Source of the DNA: Tubiluchus corallicola
Lineage: Eukaryota > Priapulida > Priapulimorpha > Priapulimorphida > Tubiluchidae
DNA length: 64,000 bases
Direction of reading: 5' to 3'
Assembly (NCBI GenBank): GCA_030141605.1
Contig: JAQGDQ010000111.1
Coordinates: 270,001-334,000 of the forward strand
The notes beneath the pieces are model-generated. The model ran no database searches. It was not told where the DNA came from and saw only the letters and a program-made list of their open reading frames with translations. Shown piece after piece: positions 1-12,771 of the stretch (the stretch's first letter is position 1; every line of letters starts with the position of its first letter). The translations under genes and the position numbers were made by a program.

Positions 1-118
1 TTAAGGTACCAGGACAAGTATTTTTAAAAGGAATTTAGGAAAACTTTTCATGATTGTATGAAAGACATTGGAAGTTTTTGTGTGAGCTTTTTGTTCATTA
101 CTGACTGTGCCTATGTTA

Positions 119-463
119 AACCTTTTCATAGTTCTAGCGATGCATGATGATCGTGAAAAGGTCAAAGGTTAAGTGTACCAGACAATGCCTGTGTGTGCAC
201 TTGACAACGCCTCGAAGCCCATAGTAACAATTTTAACAGCCGGCTAGTCTTCTTGTTCCCAAGCAAAATCACTCTACGCACAGACTAATGTATAATTAAG
301 TAAAGATCACGTAAAACGTCTGAAGTTGCTGAACTGATGCAGCAGACAGCTTTGCTTTAAACACATGTCATGTGACAGTTGTAGTTAAGACGCGTTGCTG
401 CGGTACACTTAACCTTTGACCTACAACATTTGTGCGTGCGCACAGCGAAACTGTGAAAAGGCT
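119..463. mobile_element. Nonautonomous TIR element (MITE), TA-flanked, copy 1
   Basis: The ends are inverted: the left starts AACCTTTTCAT and the right finishes ATGAAAAGG-like (GTGAAAAGGCT), each bordered by TA. An inner inverted pair, GGTCAAAGGTTAAGTGTACC at 160-179 and its reverse complement at 402-421, is perfect. There is no coding capacity. A second, oppositely oriented copy with the same inner repeats lies at 62084-62374. TA duplications suggest a Tc1/mariner-type mobilising transposase; that is inference. Confidence 0.75.
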
Positions 464-1064
464 TATTTCTATAAAATTCTAAGCATGTTGGGAAACTTCG
501 ACATCGTATTTGACATGAAGTTAGACTTGTCTCAGAAATGAATGAAACGTCATGAATCTCATCGTTAACGATAATCCTGTAACTGAGATGCTAAGCTGAT
601 AGAGATGCCTTACCCATGTTCATATGTGCATCCATCTGCTCTAAACAAGGTTAATATTTTCGGGTGCTAAGGTAGATGAAGCTGTTCAAATGGTGCTCAC
701 CCTTACATTTACTCGTCTGGTCCAGCATTGCTTAATTTTGTATTTGAGCACATCACCAAGGCCATAGGGAATGCTTATAGAGGGACTCCTCTGTCTTTAC
801 ATCCTGTTGTTGGAAGTGGGCAAAGTGACGTGCATTGATACTGAGAAACTTCATTATCTTACGAGGTCTTACGAGGTGCCTGCTTTAACGTTGTATACAA
901 AGCTGTGGCAGTGAACTAATGTGGATAATGTGCAAGGATTGATGGTTAGTACATATGATACAGTGTCATCTGATGCCGTCCAGACTCTTGAATAAGAATC
1001 ACTAGTAGTGGTTACAATGTCGTAACGAAAAGGCTACATTTGTGTTGTTTACCTTTTGTTACAG

Positions 1065-4000
1065 GTTTGGGATTTATCAATGCAAAGCAGCTGGTCTAGC
1101 ATCGCTTGTAGAGTAACTATGATTGGTCACACAGACACTGTTCGCTGTCTGCAAGTGGACGATGAAAGAGTGGTCAGCGGGTCGTATGACCGTACCCTGA
1201 AGGTGTGGGACATTCGGACTGGACAGTGTCAGCACACCTTAAGGTTTACTTAGTTCTGTCTTTAAAGTTCTGTTCAATTCATGTTTATTTGCCTGATACA
1301 AGGCTTGCATATGGCTAGTTCACAATAAATTATATTAGTCAAAAAGAGGTAGCTTGGAGAAATACAAAATTTCAATGGGTATCAAGCAGCCATCTCTCAG
1401 TAATCAAATAATACTGTTAATGGAAATTTAGAAAAATGGTGTTATCAGTATTTGGTGTGTGATACATTATAATTTTTTATAATAAAATGCATTTGCTCTC
1501 AAAGAAACTCCATAAAAATTATAAAGGGGGATTAAAAAAATGAAAAAGAACGATGATTAAAAGTAATGATAGGAGTTGAAAACATGGGAACTAAAGATTA
1601 TGTTTTTAACGAGTGCAGTGTATCACCAATTAAAGGTGCCCTGAATTGTCTTCAGAAACATTTCTTCATGTTCTTCGTAATTTCAAGCATTAGTATCGTG
1701 TTTGTACACTTGTAAAACCGAAAGAAAAAATTGCAATCTCAAGAATTTCCGGTACTGTTTTTCACCAAAGCTGAGAGTAAATCATATTGTAAAATAAAGT
1801 AAAGACAAGTTCAGTTTATTGCTGCCTGCTAATTAATACCATTTAACTATACTGTATTTTGTACACATATTAATCTAACTTACATTGAACTGTAGACAGT
1901 ATTTTCTCTTTGCAATTAACTTAGATCCTATTTAATGCTGTTTGTTTATTTGTGAAACATAGTTTAATTTTGTTTTGTTTTGTTCCAGTGGGCATGAAGG
2001 AGCGGTTCTCTGCGTGCAGTTTGATCGAGGAAAGATTGTTTCTGGTTCTTGGGACAAGAGTATAAAGGCAAGTGCTCACTGTTTCATGCTAAGATTATTC
2101 TAAAGAACCATTACTCAGTAGAAAGTATAAAATCAATGCTGATTGTTGGAGAATTCAGTCTTACTTAGTTTTTAGAATTTAGTTAGGTTTAGTGGCAGCC
2201 TATAATCATTGTTGGTAACATAGGACTAGCTTAATTTATTTACAATAACGTTTACGTTTTGGACACCTACTTTTTATACAGTGGCGGCTTGTATTTAAAA
2301 TTTGTGGTGGTTCTGCTTCCAAAAATTTTTAGCCATTGTTTTAATACTGTGTAAAATGAAAGAAATATATGTAATTTTAATGTTGTAATTTGTAATTGTA
2401 ATTTTAAACAAACAAACATATGGAAATTTATACATAAACTTGATAAAATCCTAAAAAAAAATTTGTTGCTTACGAATAGCCTAAACAGCTGCTGTTCAAG
2501 AATATGCCTGTACATGGTTTTTAAGCACGTGACAACTGACAACAAACTGTGTGAGCGACAGTACTTTCTCTACCTAGCAACAGATGCTAGCAGTGCAACG
2601 TACAGCGTGTTATCTCAGACTTGTGCGCATGGCCGCATGCGCACAACAGCTAAACACACTACTGTGCTGGGCTGTAAAAAACAATGCTACCCTCAAGTAT
2701 GATGAAAGAACTAAAGAAAAGACTTATTACATTGAATATTAATGATAATATCGAGGGAAAATAGGGGGTGCTGCAGTTCCATAGTACCTATACACGAGAA
2801 GCCACTGTTTTATTAGTTTCAAAATGTATACATAGGGAGAGTGTTGCCTCCTTACACTAGTTTGCACTAAACTGCACTTGTAAAATTTTGTTTAATTAGG
2901 GCTCATTTTAGTTTTTTGCTTTCTTTTGCATGCTGTGCTTACGTTACACCCTTACATACTCAGCAGTTAAGCAGAATGAACCATTTCTCTTAAACATAAT
3001 GTACCACATATAACCCCGTCACCTGAAAGTGTAGCACCTGACACTGTACTGACCAATTAAATGTGTTCCCAGGTGTGGAATCTAGAGGGCGCTTGCCTCA
3101 TGACTCTTCGAGGTCATCAAGACTCTGTTACCTGTCTGCAATATGATGCTCACAAGATTATTAGCGGCTCTTTGGACTGCAATATCAAATTTTGGGACAT
3201 CACCACAGGAGAATGTATAGGTACTTTGGACTGGACCAAGTCTGAGGGTCATACTGGCGTGGTCAGGTATGTAGCTGAGCATTGTCAAGTGAGCATTTTG
3301 GTTTGTAAAATGAGTTTTCTTCATGTTAGTGATTTATGATTTGAACCTCAGAGTCATTTATGGTAGCAGAGCTGAATTTTTAGAAATCGCTTCTGTAGTT
3401 TACGTTTAATTTACGGAGTACCTGAAGAACAAGCCGAAAGGATTTTTTGGTCGGGTTTTGCAGAACTGTGAATTGTGAGCAGAAAAACATGCATGTGTAC
3501 AATAGTAACAAAATATGTGCTTGCAAATCGAAACCATCCACAAGTCGACATAGTTAAAACTGCGTTATGGTGCTTCAAAGTAGAATGCACCAAAAATTTG
3601 GTCAAATGTCAATTTTTTGTTTTTTATAGAAACAAATACTAAATATATTGGACTTTTACATTCTAGCGTCATATTATCTAGAAAATGTTCAAAAAATACT
3701 AAAAATCTAAATTTTTAATCCTTTACCCACTTTTCTGGCTAGAAACTAGTATTACAATTGTAAAAAAATCATATTTTCAAACTCATATTGCAGTTTGTGG
3801 AAGCAGTCATTTTGATTTAGGTTTTTTTTCTGTTGCCAAGCCCACATCTTCATCATGAAGAGCCATCTACTGGATTTAAACATAACTTCAATGTGTTCTT
3901 GCAAAGTCCGTAGCAACTAACATTTGTGCGGTTGCTAAGTGTTTTGAAGAAAAGCGACAAAAAACAATGGCTAACTTTAATAGTGATTTCCTCAAGATTA

Positions 4001-5665
4001 TGTTTTTCAGTGCATAGCATGTACCTCAAAGTCAATGTGGATTATCTCAGCTTAGAAACAACATAGAGCGATGAGTTAGTATCAAAATATTCTGCACATT
4101 CAGGATATGTGAATAACTATAAAAGCTTGATTGTCGACTTATGGACAATTTTGTTATGCATGCACAGCATTACACACCTATATTGCAGTAACAAGCATGG
4201 GTGCAATAGGAACATAAATGTGTACATCACTAACGTGAGTGTGCGTCACACACCACAATAACATGCACATGTACAATACAGTGACATGATTCATGAATAT
4301 ACTGATAGTAGTGTGCACATGTACAGCAGTAACTCACATTGCAGATTAACAACACACTCATGTACAAGAGCAACAGATATATATGCAGAATAGTAACACT
4401 CGTACAACACTAACACATTCACTGAATAATAAAATGCATGTACAATAGTAACACAAATTTATGTACAGAATAACACACATGTATAACTGTAGGACAATGT
4501 GCAGAATAATAACACACATGTACAACAGTAACACAACGTACAGCATAATAACACACATGTACAACAGTAATGCAATGTACAGGATAATAACACACATGTA
4601 CAACAGTAACACAGTGTACAGAATAATAACACACATGTACAACAGTAACACAACATACAGGATAATAACACACATGTACAACAGAAACACAAGTGTACAT
4701 CAGTAACACAGTGTACAGAATAATAACACACATGTACAACAGTAACACAACGTACAGAATAATAACACACATGTACAACAGTAACACAATGTACAGAATA
4801 ATAACACACATGTACAACAGTAACACAACGTACAGGATAATAACACATGTACAACAGTAATACAACGTACAGGATAATAACACACATGTACAACAGTAAC
4901 ACAGTGTACAGGATAATAACACACATGTATAACAGAAACACAGTGTACAGAATAATAAGACACATTTGTTGTAGGTGTTTACAGGCAGATAGCTGGAGGA
5001 TAGTCAGTGCAGCTGATGATAGAACAATAAAGGTAAAAATACTATTTCATTTAAAGATTTTCCATATTGCATCTTAATCAGATACATATTAAAGTGTTAT
5101 TGTTTAAATAGATGTAATGAGCGTTATGATTTGCAGCATTAGCCACTCTTCTAAGTGGAAGAGGTGCTGGACAAGACACGGGAATAAGAATTTTTCTAAT
5201 AAATGGGATGTGTCACACCATTTTTATATTTGTAGTCTGGCAGCCTGTCTGTAAATGGCAGAGCAGATTATAAATTTGGGCACATCTTGCTGTGAAGTAT
5301 GACTTCTATCAGAACATTAGCTACATCATAGTGTTTATTACAAGTGCTTGTTAAACTATTGAAATTTTTAGTTGGCAGCAAAAATGCCGTAAACAAATAG
5401 TGAGTAATTCAAAACGTGCAGCGCCATCTATTAATAAACCATAAGGCTAACGTTATGTGTACTGAAAGCTAGTTATTATCAATATGTTAATGTTAAAATT
5501 CGTGCTGTCTAGGTTTGGGATTTAGAAACGGGCGAGCGGCTAGTGACGTTACGAAATCACTCAGATGGCGTCACCTGTCTACAGTTTAACGATCACATGA
5601 TTGTATCTGGGTCGTACGACAAAACTGTGAAGTTATGGGACTTCAGCCCGACAGACATCACATAA
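1065..5665 (+). CDS. WD40-repeat protein, F-box/WD-like, 3' part (5 exons)
   Basis: Exons are 1065-1243, 1989-2067, 3073-3266, 4975-5032 and 5513-5665, the last ending in TAA; phases match at every junction. The product is 5 full WD40 blades plus the tail of another. Each blade has the GH...VxCLQ...xxVSGSxDxTxKVWD pattern of a beta-propeller used for protein-protein contacts. The blades (GHTDTVRCLQV, GHEGAVLCVQF, GHQDSVTCLQY, GHTGVVRCLQA, NHSDGVTCLQF) are most like the CDC4/FBXW group, where the propeller binds substrates for SCF ubiquitin ligases. No F-box is visible because the 5' exons are outside the window, so the family is inferred. The protein stops 8 residues after the last KLWD. Intron 2 (2068-3072) begins GC (AAG|GCAAGT) and is needed for the frame. 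It and the intron before 5513 fall at the same blade position, just before VWD, and the first visible exon starts there too. Confidence 0.85.
2279..2807. mobile_element. hAT-type nonautonomous element in a WD40-gene intron
   Basis: The termini are CAGTGGCGGCTTGT on the left and ACACGAGAAGCCACTG on the right, an imperfect inverted pair of the CAGTGGC type common in hAT elements. The flanking 8-mers, tttttata and ttttatta, match at 6 of 8 positions, as expected for a decayed 8-bp target duplication. It lies in the GC-AG intron. Internally there is a near-palindrome, TGTGCGCATG then GCCG then CATGCGCACA (about 2623-2646), and no transposase. Confidence 0.65.
4150..4965. repeat. 39-bp minisatellite in a WD40-gene intron
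   Basis: A 39-bp unit built on AATAATAACACACATG followed by TACAACAGTAACACA repeats about 12 times with good identity from about 4480 to 4965. More degenerate units containing the same CACATGTACA core reach back to about 4150. The unit length is a multiple of 3 and stop-free in several frames, so long spurious open frames appear on both strands. The array ends about 10 bp before the splice acceptor at 4974. Confidence 0.9.
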
Positions 5666-6004
5666 TCTATTGGCTGTCCCTTTGTCTTGTAAAAATTTCA
5701 TTGGTTCAAGATTTTTGTGTGCTTAACACGGAATTGGCTTTACAGAAAAAGTTGAAAAGGGTACCTTGCATTCTAACTTTATTATAATCTTGATCAACTT
5801 GTAAGTTACACACAATAGTAAACATATACTGAATTCTGTTCTAGAAAATACACAGTAAGTAGAATAATTGTGATGTCAAAGTAGAAAGAATTGCATGTAA
5901 TGGGTTATTTCTCGAAATACGTCAAATTAACGGTTGTTGAAATTTACATTATGAACAAAATCACTAACAAAAATGTTTTAGTAAACATATTTACTATATG
6001 TTAC

Positions 6005-6275
6005 AAATAAATATCTTGAAATCTATTGATTTTGTTCTATTTACTCTATTAGCATCAAAGTGATAAGGAATTAATGACTGCTATTAAACAATTAGCTAGC
6101 ACATTTACACAGATTAACAAACCAGTTTGAACAAAAGATTGAAATCTCATTTTTAGAGGCATTTATCAACAATCAATTCCACAACATTGTACAATAATTT
6201 AACGTTTTTTTTGGCAACACGTAAGCAAATGACAACAAAATCAATAGATTTCAAAAAAATTTATTTATAATATAT
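6005..6275. repeat. Inverted-repeat (MITE-like) element
   Basis: TTGAAATCTATTGATTTTGTT-type arms occur at about 6015-6035 and, inverted, at about 6236-6256, with weaker pairing further out (ACAAATAAAT against its complement). The interior is AT-rich and non-coding. It follows the WD40 gene's 3' end and includes its candidate polyadenylation signal. Confidence 0.5.
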
Positions 6276-8022
6276 TGTGAATGAGTTTATTAGAACTTCA
6301 TCACTGATGTTTTTGTTTATAATATGACCCCATACAGTCAGTATTTTAGATTTACTTTGTATAATTTATTACGTATGTGTTTGATTGTTCCATGACGTTG
6401 CCCAGCTTCTCACGACAAAATTAAAATCGCAGCAAATCAGTGGACACATAACTTAGAAAGTGCGTGTAGTGCCTACACGGCATATTTTTGCATATCAGCT
6501 GAAATTGTTGAACAGGGTTGTGATGTAATTAACGTAATCGTTTAATATTTAAAGATCTGACGTCTTAGTAACTTATAAATCCGTGGAAAGAATATTGTAT
6601 TCTAATGTTTGAGGGCTAGCTAATTTAATAATTTAACGTAGTAATAATAAATATGTGTATTTTTGTGATTATGTATACAACAGTTTTAGTTGGTATGTAT
6701 TGTAATTGTTAGAGCTGTGTTAATGGCATTTTATGGTATTTGTAGTAAAATTATTTATTCAAGGTACCTCGTTTTTTGTGCCAGGTTGATAAAAGGAAGG
6801 TTAATGGAAGGGTTATCGTAATATTAAACTGTGCTATAAATTTTTAGACTGTTGAGCAACAAGGCAATTATACATAATTATTTGAATGATAGGCCTAACA
6901 ATTTTCAAAAATTCAGAAACTGTTGGTTCATTTCTACTATGTGCTTTTATTAGTGAAAATGTTTATAACACTCGGATGTGCCATGATCAGGGCTGATTTA
7001 CTGAAGAATTTTAGCAGTTACCACATTTGTGCAGTTTCACTACCAATGATACAAAATGAAAACTGTAGCTCCCTCTATCCGTGGTAAGCAAAACTATTAT
7101 AGCAGAAGACTCGGATTTGGCTGACCATCTCTTTTTTCTGGTACCATGAGTAACAACTTAAACTAATTAAAGTATGAGAGTGCAAAATGTAGAATTTGAA
7201 TTAATTTGTAAAAAGAAAAAATAATGAAAAAAGAATTGTATTTATTTAAAACTGACAAACATGAAAATAATTATTAGTTTGCTTGTTAATACCGTGAACA
7301 CATGAACTGACATGGTTATATCGATATAGCGAGATTTAAATGCATAATTATAAAGCACATACTCTTCGTGCTGGATATTCAATTACTACTTTAAATGTCA
7401 ATCTCCCAAACAAAGCCAGTGGCTACACACAAGCTTACAAACCTAAGAACTGAAAACGTGAACAAATCTAGAAAAATGATATTGTGCTATTTTAACTTCC
7501 TGTAGATTTCTTATCTATCAACGGTCGTCTAAAAGCGGATGAAGTTAAAATAGGTAGATCTAAAATATCATCTACTTGCAGTAACCATGTCAACACAGTT
7601 AAACAGGGTAAAAAAATGACAGTCGCTGGCAGCTTGCAAGTAAAATGTGTTAGTAAAGGCACTTTTATATATTTTCAGAATATAAAACATCTTAGTCCAT
7701 AATATTCAAAAGCAATGAATGCTGTAGGAAGAAGGGAGGAGTCTAGCTTTCGAGCCCTTCACCTAAGTGTGGAGCTATACGTATCGTTAATAACATTAAC
7801 ACAGTTTATAAAAGGATTATATATATAAACTTACGTTTACATAACTACACAAAGTATACAAGTAACAAAGAGCTAAGTCAAACATACATTAATAGTGACT
7901 TTTGAACATTAATAAGTCAGAACAGGCATTTACAATGATTTCCGAATATTAATAAGCCAAGTTAGAACAAGAAAAAGCAAAATAAAAATGCAGCAATAAA
8001 AAATTACCACAGATTCAATTTA

Positions 8023-8172
8023 ATCAAATTTAGGAGCCGGATCAGTTACTGTAGATGTACTCAGAGACTTGCCAGAGCTTATGAAAGCAAACAAGTCTTG
8101 TATATCCGTTCTATTAACATCATATCCAGCATTTTTACTATCACAGCAGAAGTGCTCTGCTATAGTCTTGAA
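8023..8172 (-). other. Possible terminal exon or gene fragment, 49 codons
   Basis: On the minus strand a frame of 49 sense codons ending in TAA at 8023 has a balanced, protein-like composition, with segments such as HFCCDSKNAGYDV, DIQDLFAFISSGKS and TVTDPAPKFD. Upstream it is bounded by in-frame stops, so it would need a spliced upstream exon or be a remnant. I do not recognise a family. The acceptor context is weak (AAAAATTCAAG), so a decayed pseudogene or retroelement piece is as likely as a real exon. Confidence 0.25.
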
Positions 8173-9719
8173 TTTTTATCATTTCAGGGCTTTGTCGAGC
8201 CCCGATCAAATAAGATCAAAGTAGTATAGTATTATAAATTTGAAACACAGATGAAAAACGTTTACATGTAACATACACTTAACAAAAATGGAAAGAAGGC
8301 AATACCCACTGTAGTTCAGTGGTGTACAGGCAAGAAATTCGGCAACAGTGGAAAGGAATTAAACTAATAAAAGTTTGGAAAGTAGAGGACAGTGAAATTT
8401 ACAGGCAATGGAAAAACAATTCAAGCACAACAAGACGTACTCTCACAACAACGCAACAACTTTAAATGGTTTACAGGCAAAAGCGGAAATGAATGACGCT
8501 GTGACCCGGAAACTCTGCTGCACAATGACGTCACTGCGACCTCGGTTCCTGTACATGCGTATTGTATTGAGTAAGTAGCGTTAAGATACGTGTGTGTGTG
8601 TAGCTGTGTTAGCGGTTTATGGGAATGTGTTTTAGTTTAGTTAACTTACATAAGTAGAAGTTTTTCGAGAACAGACTCACAGGAACTGTTTGTATTTGAA
8701 TGGTAAGTTCTGTAAAGAAAATATATTTTATTTTGTAAGTAAATAAATAGAAATAAGTAATTCTGGTAATAAGTTTATTCACCATAACACAGTGCAACAA
8801 TGTAAATTATTATGTTATACTGTAGCACATTAATTACTACATGTGTGTATACTGCCTATGTAATTACATTGTATTTGTAAAAAAGTCTGGCATTTACTCT
8901 TAATTTAAATATAAGCTTTATTAAAACGAATCATGCATTTATTTTAAACACCAGGAATTTAATCGTTTAGAAACATTTTGGCAGGTTGCCCTTTTTTCCG
9001 GACTATCATTTATGGCCCTGCTTGGGATTGTGCTATGCATAGGCACAATTAATTGTAGTTTAGAATTATCGGTCAAAGGTTGTTTGTATTGTATGGTACC
9101 TTTACGGTGTATCCAACTACTGTTATGTAACTATAACACGTGATTACACTAATTACGTATAAGTTTTAATAAGCGTCAATATAAGATTTGCTGATGCCTA
9201 AATTAAATTGTTTGATCAATAAACATGTTTATCTAACATGAAGAGCTTTTCCAAAGTTGCTTAGCAAAGTAGTAGCCGTTTAAATAAATATCTACACTTA
9301 GCCAAGACAACAACAGCAAAAGTTTAGCATTCTTTGTTTATACAGACCCATTTTTACATTGCTAGGCACAAATAATTATTGACGCTTTCACGATCTTCCT
9401 CTATCGTTAACACTGAAAAAGCTTATTTACACTCATTTTTACTAAGACAACCGAAATTGTATAAAAAAGAATCAGCAAGTGCAAGTGTAACGCTGAATCA
9501 TCAAAGTGTAACGTAAAATGATGCACAATAATAAAATTTGTAAAAACAATTTACCCTAAAATTGAATACACCTCATTGAAAGGCTTCCACTAAAATGTAT
9601 ATGAATTATATACTATATACAACACGTTTTATACTATAATATGGTTTGGAGACATGTGTAGGATAAAATTGCAATAAGGCAGTAAATTAACATTAATAGC
9701 TAATTGATTGCTGAAAACT

Positions 9720-10260
9720 GACAAACAAGTAAGAAGAGCTACACGAGAATCCAGAACATTCCAAATGTTTAAAACTCTGTTAAAAAATGAAAATTTTGAG
9801 ATGTTTAATCTTGAATCTAAAACAAATTAGGACAAATACCCACTATGGAACGAACTCTGTAATCAGGCAAGCAATTCTACTTTGGAATTCTCTACCACTA
9901 CAGGTTAAACAAATCAAGTCCCTATCAGCATTTAAAACAAAATTAAAATCACTAATATTGACCAGATATGAAATACCACCAGTACGACAACATACACACT
10001 AATTCAGAATTTATATATCCACGGCCATATTAATTAAATCATTATTTTTTTCATTTTATTGTGCATAGTTGTAAATATGTTTGATTTTATTCGTCATTAC
10101 TTTCCATTAGTGCACAGTAGTTTAGATTGCACTGATGCATTTGTCTTTAGCAGTATAAATTTTTATTAACTAACACTGATTGATCATCTCTGTAAAGTTT
10201 TTATCAGTGATTGTCAATGTATTTTAATGGCAAATAAAGATTATATATATATATATATAT
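9720..10260 (+). mobile_element. 5'-truncated non-LTR retrotransposon (LINE) 3' end
   Basis: A frame at 9787-10002 carries the typical C-terminal tail of LINE reverse transcriptase proteins, RQAILLWNSLPLQVKQIKSL followed by FKTKLKSLIL. About 240 bp of 3' untranslated sequence follows and ends in AATAAAGATTATATATAT, an A/T-rich simple tail as LINEs have. The polymerase core and endonuclease are missing, so it is a dead-on-arrival copy. Confidence 0.7.
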
Positions 10261-10376
10261 AAACAATTTAAAGTTGTGACCAAGTGACCATACTGGATCA
10301 TCAGTGTGAAGCATACTGGAAAAAATCATCAAAATTTGAACTAACAATTAGAGTGTGTTATAATCACTTCGATTAT

Positions 10377-10377
<1 letters not shown>

Positions 10378-10411
<34 letters not shown>

Positions 10412-10412
10412 G
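10378..10412. repeat. (CA)n microsatellite
   Basis: An uninterrupted CA dinucleotide run of about 30 bp. Confidence 0.95.
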
Positions 10413-12618
10413 AAGTTGGACTTTTGCTAATAATCCAGGAAAAGTGAGCAATTTTGGCTTACTGTTTAAGTTTTAATTGTGTTGTCACTGGCAATGTTCA
10501 TTTTGCACTTACAGCGTACACCCATGTATTTGTGTGATACATTCGTGTGCCTTGCACTTACTATGTGATAACTTGCACTGTTCTTGTTTATTTGCTTTGT
10601 AAACCCTTTTACCTAGTTATCCGAGGTAGTTTTAAATATACACATTGTAACAAGCGTAGTAACTACATAAATTTATAGGTAATAATAATAATAATAAAGC
10701 AAGCCATACTATGCCATATAATCATAAAAACCTGTTTCCGTGCAATGCAGCCATATGCAGTGCATGCTTGCTTACAGCTCAAATTAAATGGTTTAACCTG
10801 TCAATGTATACTTTCCTGAAACTCAGAATAAGCAGTTTTAATCTGCTGAGTGCATAAAGCCAATAATGTAAATGTATTTTCCACATCGATGATCGAAAGG
10901 GTTGCAGAATCTCTTTTCTCTGGTTTTTAAGGCTATTCACCTGACTTTAATTTACCTGTGCCAGGCCTTGTAGTGCTAAATGATTGTTGCTGTTACTAGT
11001 GGTAACAGATGTGTGATGTGGATGTTATTATATGCACACTGCACACTGGACAATGAGTCATAAAGAGTACTGAACTTGTATCATCTGCCTGTCTGTGTGT
11101 CTGTGGCCTCTGTTTGCAAAAGTTCACTGATAGTTCTGAAGCATGCCAACCATACATTTCTCTAAACGAGAAAGGTAACTGCTGATGTGGTGATGTAATT
11201 TTGTCAGGTTAGCATCTAGTTTTAGCAAATATGGGTTCTTTGACTGGTTTTCATTTACCGTTATCATCCCAATATATCACATTGTGTTGCTTACATCATT
11301 TTTTCCTGTGACATCTTTACCTACTTTACCATTTTTGTCGCGTTTACCTGTATTTGCCGTTATCAATTTGTTAAATTATCACCGTTGAGCTATTTCCAGC
11401 TATATAAGCACACCTTTCGGTAAAGTAACTAACATTTGACCTTGAACTGTTCGCTCAGGATCGTCTGATAAGAATCTGCCTTCAGTATGGTTCTATAGCT
11501 CACCTAAGTTTGGTTGTCCAACTCCTTATAGGCCTTGAGATGTAAGTACCTTGCAGTTTTATATTCACTGACTGTTTGGCTGACTGACTGACTGGCTGAA
11601 GTCACTCACTCACTACATTGCAAAAAGGAGCGTGCAAATATTTTGTATCAGTTTAGTATTTGATTGTCCAATTTCGTGCTACACAAAATTCGCTAGCAGT
11701 TTCAATTTTCTACATACTGCTTTGGATCAGAAATCAGCATCCAATTTTTAAATCCTGTTAGCGAGCCTGACTGCTGGCAGTGAGCAGTATTAACCAGAAT
11801 ATGATTACTGTTCCCTGAAGCCTGCAGACCATAGAGCTCAGCAACCAATCGTATTATTAAGGATTTCGTAAATATTTCATTCAAACGTAGAAAAGTTATC
11901 TGATCTTTCACTGAAATGTAGAAAAATTATCCGAATCAAAGCATCTATTATTTTTCTGAGCCACAATCATAAACTATGGTAGTCTGAACTGTGCTTTGTA
12001 GAAACAGTAATCTTGTAAACAGAAGCAGAACTAGAACAATAGCCATAAACTGTAATATTAGCTAATGTGAAACATGTTTAATAAAAGCAACATACTGCCA
12101 AAGTGGCGTTTGCACAACCTGAGCATGAACTAAAGTTATATTATTAGTGTGAAGTGTGAACAATATTTAATATTTATTGAGTAATTACTATTCATTCAAT
12201 ACAAAACACTGTTTACAAAATATAAATACATACATATATAACGCTATAAAACATATACTACGTTAGTAACAACATAATAATACAAGTTAAATACAGCAAT
12301 ATAAACTAAGGACAAAACATACTAATAAACACAAGATACTGTTGTACACTGCTGTCAGGCGTGAGTGAACTGTACTGAACTGAAGTCATGAATTGGTGTG
12401 AACGACGCTTAATTTTAAAGCAGCAAACTAACATGGATATTAATCAGTTTGTACACTATACTGAAACCTCTTAATCTTTTAACGCGTATTAGTTTGGCTA
12501 ATGAGGAACTGTACTGCAGTGAAATAGCAAACTATAGCGTTGCTTTCTCTATGCCAATAGCTTGCTTATATTTGGATTCTTGAGGTCCTTCGCTTTTTTG
12601 CTGCCAACTACTGACACC

Positions 12619-12771
12619 TACAGGATGTTCCAAAAAAAAAACAGTGCACTAACAAACGATATAAACACATCCTACCAAGTTACAGTATAAAGTACAGACC
12701 TAATATTACTTTTACATCATAATGACGTCATAAAATTCAGAATTAATTTTTTTGGAACACTCGATCAGTAT
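12619..12771. mobile_element. Short mariner-like MITE
   Basis: TA-CAGGATGTTCCAAAAAAA at the left and TTTTTTTGGAACACTCGATCAG-TA at the right form inverted ends (TGTTCCAAAAAAA core) around about 150 bp of non-coding DNA. TA dinucleotides border both ends. The 'GGATGTTCC/GTCCC-AAAA' terminal style is common in mariner-type elements; that assignment is inferred. Confidence 0.5.

Larger units (their letters stand above)
5666..9700. other. Gene-poor stretch after the WD40 gene
   Basis: This is AT-rich DNA. AATAAA at 6006-6011 is a candidate polyadenylation signal for the WD40 gene. Apart from the inverted repeat at 6005-6275 and a 49-codon minus-strand frame at 8023-8172, I see no exon, RNA gene or clear element here. 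Confidence 0.5.

Noticed and set aside
4358-5077. Long Tyr/Cys/Val-rich frames on both strands
   Set aside because: Produced by the 39-bp intronic minisatellite.
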